Shown one piece after another: positions 58,807-64,000 of a stretch of DNA of 64,000 nucleotides; positions within the stretch are counted from its first letter, which is position 1; each line of letters opens with the position of its first letter. The notes under the pieces are model-generated. The model saw only the letters and a list, made by a program, of their open reading frames with translations, was not told the origin of the DNA and searched no databases. This stretch comes from Geomonas propionica (GTDB lineage: Bacteria; Desulfobacterota; Desulfuromonadia; Geobacterales; Geobacteraceae), in the NCBI RefSeq assembly GCF_016458235.1, contig NZ_JAEMHK010000014.1, positions 105,670-169,669 on the forward strand, written 5' to 3'. Position numbers and translations under genes: made by a program.

Positions 58807-60060
58807 ATGTCAGATAAGAAGCAGCTAGCAGCGGTAAAACTTTCCGAGCGCGATTTCCAGGCGCTTTCCTTCCAACAGAAAAAAGAATACCTGGGCACGG
58901 TGTCAGGCAAAGCAAAGATGGACCTGATCGTCGCCGACTCCGACGCCAGGAGGCTTGCCGCCGGTCTGCAGCCGCAGGAATTCTTCTGGCTCATGAAAGA
59001 GGTGGGTGAGGCGGATTCCGTTGATCTGCTGCGCCTGGCATCCCCGGAGCAGTGCGTCTTTATCTTGGATATTGAGCTTTGGGACGGCTGGACCTTCTCC
59101 GAGGACCAGGCCTGCCATTGGCTCACCTATTTCATCGAGGGGGGCGAGGCGCGCGTTCATGAGCTGCTGAAACATCTCGACTTCGAGCTGCTGCAACTGC
59201 TGTTGAGCCGCGAGATCATAGTCGGCGGCGGCATTGGCGACCAGGGCAACGACGACGAGCGTCAGGGCGACTACGACCACACCTTCGACGACGTCTTCAT
59301 GATCAAGTTCAAGAACCCCACGCACAGCCAGTTGATCGGCACTTTCCTCTCCATGCTGGTCAAGCTGGACAACGCGTTGTACACCGCTCTCATGGAAGGG
59401 GTGAAAGGGGACATTGACCTGGAACTCGAGGAGGAATGTCAGCGTTTCCGTACCGGCAGGCTCGGGGACTTGGGCTTCCCGCCGCTGGACGAGGCGCTGT
59501 CAATCTACGCCCGCATCCATCCGGACCGTTTCGAGCTGCAGGGGGGGAAGGATCTCGCTTCGGCAGGTGAGGGGGGACATCTGATGCCCGTCTTCGCCGA
59601 CGAGGAAACCCTGCTGTCCCGTGCGCTGGCACTGGCCGCTTCCGAAATCGTAGCGCAGGAGCTGAATTACTTGGTCAACAGCGCCCTCGTCGCGGAAGGG
59701 CAGGCCTTTCACGAGCCCGAGTCCATGCTCGCGGTGATGCACCGGGTGTGCGGCTACCTCAATATCGCGCTGGAGACGCTCGCGCCGGGGGATGACAGCA
59801 AGGCCGCCCAGCTTCTGGTTGAGGAGGAGCTGAAACGGTTGTTCCAACTGGGGTACAGCATCGTCCTGCAACTGAAGTTCGTCGCACGCGACACCGAGAC
59901 GGTCGACTATGCCACCGGTAAGCTCCTGGCGGGTCTGAAGTCGAAGCGCCCCCGTTTCTACCGCGGGCTCGATGCCGACGGCGTCGACGGCTACCGCGAG
60001 TTCCGCGACCTCGAGGACGTGCGGAGGGTTGCCGACCTGCTGGGGCAGTTGCAGGGATAA
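58807..60060 (+). CDS. DUF6178-like protein
   Basis: A 417-residue soluble, mostly helical protein with no signal or membrane segment. Segments such as QPQEFFWLMKEVGEADSVDLL and LWDGWTFSEDQACHWL match the DUF6178 family of deltaproteobacteria. No catalytic motif is evident and the role is unknown. GGGAGTG precedes the ATG, just after a repeat element. Confidence 0.8.
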   Translation: MSDKKQLAAVKLSERDFQALSFQQKKEYLGTVSGKAKMDLIVADSDARRLAAGLQPQEFFWLMKEVGEADSVDLLRLASPEQCVFILDIELWDGWTFSEDQACHWLTYFIEGGEARVHELLKHLDFELLQLLLSREIIVGGGIGDQGNDDERQGDYDHTFDDVFMIKFKNPTHSQLIGTFLSMLVKLDNALYTALMEGVKGDIDLELEEECQRFRTGRLGDLGFPPLDEALSIYARIHPDRFELQGGKDLASAGEGGHLMPVFADEETLLSRALALAASEIVAQELNYLVNSALVAEGQAFHEPESMLAVMHRVCGYLNIALETLAPGDDSKAAQLLVEEELKRLFQLGYSIVLQLKFVARDTETVDYATGKLLAGLKSKRPRFYRGLDADGVDGYREFRDLEDVRRVADLLGQLQG

Positions 60061-60070
60061 TCAGACCTTT

Positions 60071-60160
60071 TTTAACAGGGATAAAGGGGGTAAAAGGGAT
60101 AAAGGCGATTACACCGCGCCTTTGGTTCCTATCCCCTTTATCCCTTTCATCCCTGTAATT
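60071..60160. repeat. Iteron inverted-repeat element, copy 8 (short)
   Basis: Left arm 60071-60103 (TTTAACAGGGATAAAGGGGG and on), right arm 60127-60160 ending TCATCCCTGTAA. The core is only 23 bases and lacks the GCAAAG word. Confidence 0.88.
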
Positions 60161-60294
60161 CTTGCCTTTCCCCCCCGTTTATCTCCCTCACCCTTGTACG
60201 TTGCAAACTTGCCCCTCATTGGTATTATTTTACGCATTTGTTTTGCCCAGCATGAGACGTCGATCGCATCAGCCGCAGCCGCTAAGGGGGTAGG

Positions 60295-61515
60295 ATGAAG
60301 GTCCTGGTCGTCGACGATTCCAGAAACGATCGCAAGATCATCCGCTACAACTTCGAGTGGCACGGCTGCCATGTCGTCGAGGCAGCCAATGGCAAACAGG
60401 GGCTCGAAGTCGCTGCGGCCGAACTCCCCGACCTCATCATCTCCGACTGTCTCATGCCGGCCATGGACGGCTTCCGATTCCTCCACGAACTCAAGAAATT
60501 CCAGGAACTCAGCAGGATCCCCTTCATATTCTATTCGGCAATCTATACCGGCAGCCGGGAGGCTGAACTCGCCGCCTCGCTGGGGGCAACGGCCTTTCTG
60601 GAGAAGCCGATGCGGCCGGATGAGTTGTGGGACGAGGTGGGGCGGCTTTGGGCCGCGGAACTGGCCAGCGAACGCGAGACGGAACCGCGCCCGATGCACG
60701 AGGAGGAGTTCCTCAGGGACTACAGCCAGGTGGTCGCCACCCGGCTGGAAGAGAAGGTCCGGGAACTGACCGAGGAAAACGAGAGCCTGCTCAGGTTGAA
60801 CGGGGAACTGGAACGGAGGGTGGTGGAGCGTACCACGCAACTGGAATCGGCCAACCGCGACCTGGAGATGTTCAGCTACTCCGTTTCCCATGACCTGCGG
60901 GCGCCCTTGCGCCACCTGGAGGGGTTCAGCCAGGCGCTTACCGAGGAGTACGCAGCCAAGCTGAACACCATAGGCAACGACTACTTGGACCGCATCAGGA
61001 GGTCCAGCCGCCGCATGGCGGACATGCTGGATGCGATCCTGGAACTGTCCCGCAGCGCCAGGGGAAAGCTCGCCAAGGAGGACGTCGACCTGAGCGCGCT
61101 GGCCAGGGAGGTCGCGGGGCAACTGGCGCGTTCGCAACCGGAGCGGGAAGTCGATGTGCGGGTGGCGGAGGGAATGACGGCGCGTGGGGATGCGCGCTTC
61201 TTGAAGGTGGTGCTGGAGCACCTGGTAGGAAATGCCTGGAAGTTCACCCAGCCCAAGGAGCAGGCCGTGGTGGAGATCTTCCCCACCGAGTGGGAAGGAC
61301 GTTCCGCCTTCGCGGTCCGGGACAACGGGACTGGGTTCGACATGGCTTACGCCGACAAGCTGTTCTCGCCGTTCCAGCGCATGCACAGCCAGGATGAATT
61401 CCCCGGGAGGGGCATCGGGCTGGCCATCGTCAAGCGCATCGTCAGCCGCCACGGCGGCAAGGTGAAGATAGAAGCTGAAGTGGGGCAGGGCACCACGGTG
61501 ACCTTCACCGTCTAG
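60295..61515 (+). CDS. Response regulator/histidine kinase fusion
   Basis: A 406-residue cytoplasmic signalling protein. The receiver domain (1-120) has D7-D8 and phosphoacceptor D51 in IISDCLMPAMDG. A coiled-coil linker leads to a HisKA domain with H199 in SYSVSHDLRAPLRHLEGFS, the bacteriophytochrome-type kinase box. The ATPase domain has NAWKFT (N box), DNGTGFDMAY and GRGIGLAIVKRI. Its input is unknown. Its TAG shares three bases with the TAG of the convergent mtaB. Confidence 0.93.
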   Translation: MKVLVVDDSRNDRKIIRYNFEWHGCHVVEAANGKQGLEVAAAELPDLIISDCLMPAMDGFRFLHELKKFQELSRIPFIFYSAIYTGSREAELAASLGATAFLEKPMRPDELWDEVGRLWAAELASERETEPRPMHEEEFLRDYSQVVATRLEEKVRELTEENESLLRLNGELERRVVERTTQLESANRDLEMFSYSVSHDLRAPLRHLEGFSQALTEEYAAKLNTIGNDYLDRIRRSSRRMADMLDAILELSRSARGKLAKEDVDLSALAREVAGQLARSQPEREVDVRVAEGMTARGDARFLKVVLEHLVGNAWKFTQPKEQAVVEIFPTEWEGRSAFAVRDNGTGFDMAYADKLFSPFQRMHSQDEFPGRGIGLAIVKRIVSRHGGKVKIEAEVGQGTTVTFTV

Positions 61516-62804
61516 CGCGCGGTCAGTCTGCCTGTCAATTCTCCGCCGCGGGTCCCGGTGATCAGTACGGCGACCTCCTGGTTCACCAAACCTTCACACT
61601 CCTCGATGAGCACCGGAAGGTAGTTCCTGGATAACCCTTTGCGCCCACCCTCGTCCTTTTGCACCAGCACCTGCAGTTCCCGCCCTACGAAGCGCGCTGC
61701 GTACTCAGCCTTTTTCTTTTCCGACAGGATCCGAAGCGCCTCGGCCCGTTCCTTGATCACCCGCGGCTGGACCTGGGCCGCCATGGTGGCCGCCGGTGTC
61801 CCGGGACGCTGCGAGTAGGGGAAAACGTGCAAATAGGCCAAGGGGAGCGACTCGATGAAGGAGAGCGTCTCCTGGAACTCCTGATCGGTCTCGCCGGGGA
61901 AGCCCGCGATGACGTCGGAGCCGATGCTGACGTCGGGCATGGCCGCGACCAGCGCCTCGACCACGGAGCGGAACAAGGCCGTGTCGTAGCCGCGGTTCAT
62001 GCGGGCCAAGACCCCGTCGGAGCCGCTTTGCAGCGGCAGGTGCAGGTGAGGGCAGACCATCTTCGATTCCGCCATGAAGTCGATCATTTCCGCGGGGACC
62101 TCGGTGGGTTCCACCGAGCCGACCCGAAGCCGCCTTACCACTCTCTGACGCTCCGCCAGACGCATCAGCCCGAGCAGGTCGGTGGCCGGTTCGAGGTCGA
62201 GGCCGTAGGCGCCCAGATGGATCCCGGTCAGTACGATCTCCTGGAACCCCTTGGCGGCGAAGGCTGCCATGCCGTCCAGCGCCTCCTGGGGCGCAACACT
62301 CCGACTGGCCCCGCGGGCGAAGGGGACGATGCAGTAGGCGCAACGCGCGTCGCAGCCGTTTTGGACCTGGAGGAAGGCGCGGGTGTGTTCGGCGAAGCTT
62401 TCCAGTTGCGTTCTCTCTCCCGAGCGCTGCTGGAAAATGTCGCTCACCACCGCCTGCGGCTCATCACGGAGACCCTTGATGAAGCCGACGATGTCCTTCT
62501 TCTCGCTGTTGCCGAGGATGAGGTTCACCCCCGGGAGCTTCAAGAGGTCGTCGCCCGCCATTTGGGCGTAGCAGCCGGTGATCACCACGCGTGCCTGCGG
62601 GTTGATGCGCGTGGCGCGCCTGATCAGGCGGCGCGATTCCGCGTCGGTCTTGGCGGTGACGGTGCAGCTATTGATGACGTAGATGTCGGCGCTTTCGGAG
62701 AAGGGGACGAAACTGTAGCCTTCCTGTTCCAATGCCTCGGTCATGGCGGCGGATTCGAACTGGTTGATCTTGCAGCCGAGGGTGGTGATGGCGATTCTTT
62801 GCAT
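61512..62804 (-). CDS. mtaB: tRNA threonylcarbamoyladenosine methylthiotransferase MtaB
   Basis: A 430-residue radical-SAM methylthiotransferase acting on t6A37 of tRNA. The N-terminal domain starts ITTLGCKINQFESAAM. The radical-SAM cluster is CDARCAYC (CxxxCxxC), with PLQSGSDGVLARMNR and SIGSDVIAGFPGETD following, and a TRAM domain at the end. LGCKxNxxES marks MtaB rather than MiaB or RimO. ATG 62804 gives the usual start; a TTG at 62816 is less likely. Confidence 0.95.
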   Translation of the reverse strand: MQRIAITTLGCKINQFESAAMTEALEQEGYSFVPFSESADIYVINSCTVTAKTDAESRRLIRRATRINPQARVVITGCYAQMAGDDLLKLPGVNLILGNSEKKDIVGFIKGLRDEPQAVVSDIFQQRSGERTQLESFAEHTRAFLQVQNGCDARCAYCIVPFARGASRSVAPQEALDGMAAFAAKGFQEIVLTGIHLGAYGLDLEPATDLLGLMRLAERQRVVRRLRVGSVEPTEVPAEMIDFMAESKMVCPHLHLPLQSGSDGVLARMNRGYDTALFRSVVEALVAAMPDVSIGSDVIAGFPGETDQEFQETLSFIESLPLAYLHVFPYSQRPGTPAATMAAQVQPRVIKERAEALRILSEKKKAEYAARFVGRELQVLVQKDEGGRKGLSRNYLPVLIEECEGLVNQEVAVLITGTRGGELTGRLTAR

Positions 62805-62829
62805 ACCGTAAAACAAACCTCAAAACATG

Positions 62830-62990
62830 GTTAACAGGGATAAAAGGGATAAAAAGGATGAAAGGAAAAAGATCTTTTTTTAACGCAAAGCCGCAGAGGC
62901 GCAAAGAAAATCTGGAGACACAAGACTTGGGTTACCCCTGCATCTTTTGTTCGGGTTATATCCCTTGTATCCCTTTTATCCCTGTTTAAA
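62830..62990. repeat. Iteron inverted-repeat element, copy 9
   Basis: Left arm 62830-62866 (GTTAACAGGGATAAAAGGG and on), core at 62880-62907 (AACGCAAAGCCGCAGAGGCG), right arm 62955-62990 ending TATCCCTGTTTAAA. It lies between mtaB and cysE. Confidence 0.9.
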
Positions 62991-62995
62991 TGGTT

Positions 62996-63664
62996 TTACC
63001 CGATCTTCTTCTTGAGCGCCTCGTGCTCCGCAGCGAGGACGGCGTACTTCCTCTCCAACTCCCTGATCTGATCGAACAGGCAGGAGATTGCCTTCGCCTC
63101 CGGGTCGGGCATCTTGCCGTGCTCGAGGTCGAGTCGGTCCTGCGGCTTCTCGGTCGCCATTACCACGCGTCCCGGTATGCCGACCACGGTGGAGTTGGCC
63201 GGGACTTCCTTGACCACGACGGAGTTGGAGCCGACCTTGCTGTCCTTGCCCACGGTGAAGGGGCCGAGGATCTTCGCCCCGGAACCGATGACCACGTTGT
63301 CCATCAGGGTCGGGTGGCGCTTCGTCTTCTCCCAGCTGACCCCGCCCAGGGTGACCCCGTGGTAGAGGGTGACGTTGTCGCCGATCTCCGCGGTCTCCCC
63401 GATGACCACCCCCATGCCGTGGTCGATGAAGAACCCCTTGCCGATGGTGGCGCCGGGGTGGATCTCGATGCCGGTCATGAAACGGCCGATGTGGGAGGTG
63501 AAGCGTCCCAGGAAATAGAGCTCGTGCGTCCAAAGCCAGTGCGCGACCCGGTGGAACCAGAGCGCATGCAGGCCGGGATAACAGAAGATCACCTCCAGCA
63601 CGCTTCTTGCCGCCGGATCCCTGTCAAACACCGCCTTAATGTCCGATTTCAGTCTTGCAAACAT
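62996..63664 (-). CDS. cysE: Serine O-acetyltransferase
   Basis: A 222-residue cysteine-biosynthesis enzyme making O-acetylserine. An N-terminal helical part (1-60) is followed by left-handed beta-helix hexapeptides ([38 protein letters not shown]) with the catalytic D-H pair, then VVGIPGRVV. An extra helical tail of about 50 residues ends the protein. The gene stops a few bases from a repeat arm. Confidence 0.95.
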   Translation of the reverse strand: MFARLKSDIKAVFDRDPAARSVLEVIFCYPGLHALWFHRVAHWLWTHELYFLGRFTSHIGRFMTGIEIHPGATIGKGFFIDHGMGVVIGETAEIGDNVTLYHGVTLGGVSWEKTKRHPTLMDNVVIGSGAKILGPFTVGKDSKVGSNSVVVKEVPANSTVVGIPGRVVMATEKPQDRLDLEHGKMPDPEAKAISCLFDQIRELERKYAVLAAEHEALKKKIG

Positions 63665-63782
63665 CGGTACCCTCCCTGGCTCTCAGTACGTTAACGAAAC
63701 AAGCACCATATGCTTCGCCTTTTTTTCGTAACATACCACACTGTTTACGTCAATAATTAACTGCCGGGATCGCCTCACGCTA

Positions 63783-64000
63783 AAGTAAAACCAAAACAAA
63801 AGCATTTAACAGGGATACAAGGGATAAAAGGGATAAACCCTAAATCAAAAGATCTTGGGTTGAACCAAACGTGTTGTCAGTTGTGCCTGACTTTGCGCCT
63901 TTGCGTAAGTAAAACCAAAAACAAAAAGCATTTAACAGGGATACAAGGGATAAAAGGGATAAACCCTAAATCAAAAGATCTTGGGTTGAACCAAACGTGT
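63783..64000. repeat. Direct repeat of iteron left arm, copies 10 and 11, cut by window end
   Basis: A segment of about 92 bases at 63783-63874 (AAGTAAAACCAAAACAAAAG, then TTTAACAGGGATACAAGGG and the ATCTTGGGTTGAACC region) recurs at 63907-64000 with two extra A residues. Between them is the GCGCCTTTGCGT core word. Only left-arm orientation is seen, and the element continues past the window. Bases 63665-63782 are the AT-rich cysE upstream region, with no gene. Confidence 0.85.

Noticed and set aside
63783..64000. CRISPR-like spacing of repeats at the window end
   Set aside because: Only two units of about 92 bases, with iteron arms inside; no short repeats with unique spacers and no cas genes.

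Overview
The window reads as chromosome of a GC-rich deltaproteobacterium, most like the Geobacter/Citrifermentans/Geomonas group. Three things suggest this: a chemosensory operon of the kind seen in that group, a feoB-DtxR/FeoA iron locus, and many AT-rich intergenic repeats built from short iterons. This placement rests on gene content and protein style, not on a search. I see no rRNA, tRNA, CRISPR array or classical transposase.

Layout. Bases 1-2150 hold the 3' part of a cysteine desulfurase, a small PQ-loop membrane protein, a monoheme lipoprotein cytochrome and a Cys-rich secreted protein. Bases 2320-6160 form an iron module: a Fur-family regulator behind a sigma70-type promoter carrying a 15-bp palindrome, then feoB, a 59-residue zinc-ribbon protein and a DtxR-FeoA fusion. 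Bases 6541-13626 are a tightly packed chemosensory operon (soluble MCP-like protein, STAS, CheY, CheA, CheR, CheD, CheB), followed by a degenerate-EAL/HDOD protein. Bases 15224-20657 carry the Kdo pathway with CTP synthase (kdsB, pyrG, kdsA, kdsD, kdsC); every junction between these genes holds a repeat element.

Bases 20935-54953 are a large surface-polysaccharide locus. It contains a UDP-HexNAc dehydrogenase, an SLBB export protein, a Wzz-like protein, a Wzx flippase, a Wzy-like polymerase/ligase, several glycosyltransferases, and a GNAT/DegT/phosphoglycosyl-transferase set. An acyltransferase and a methyltransferase follow on the minus strand. Next is a compact minus-strand operon with both ATP-sulfurylase subunits, two alkaline-phosphatase-superfamily enzymes and a tiny membrane protein. 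The locus ends with GDP-fucose synthesis, a WbpM/PglF-like 4,6-dehydratase, a GxxExxY protein lying between inverted-repeat arms, and a Wzi-like outer-membrane protein. GDP-fucose synthesis (48512-50522) pairs with an alpha-1,2-fucosyltransferase-like gene at 32957. The WbpM/PglF, DegT, GNAT and phosphoglycosyl-transferase set suggests a lipid-linked amino sugar as the first residue.

Bases 55394-64000 are general genome: a fibronectin-III-like protein, an ExeA/GspB pair, a YkgJ-like Cys-cluster protein, a DUF6178-like protein, a response-regulator/histidine-kinase fusion, MtaB and CysE.

The least explained signals are: (i) about eleven copies of an inverted-repeat element with 9-bp iterons, one of which encloses the nuclease-like GxxExxY gene; (ii) the five-gene sulfate-activation/AP-superfamily operon; (iii) a 21-bp-periodic array after the Wzi-like gene; (iv) a glycosyltransferase that seems to start at CTG.
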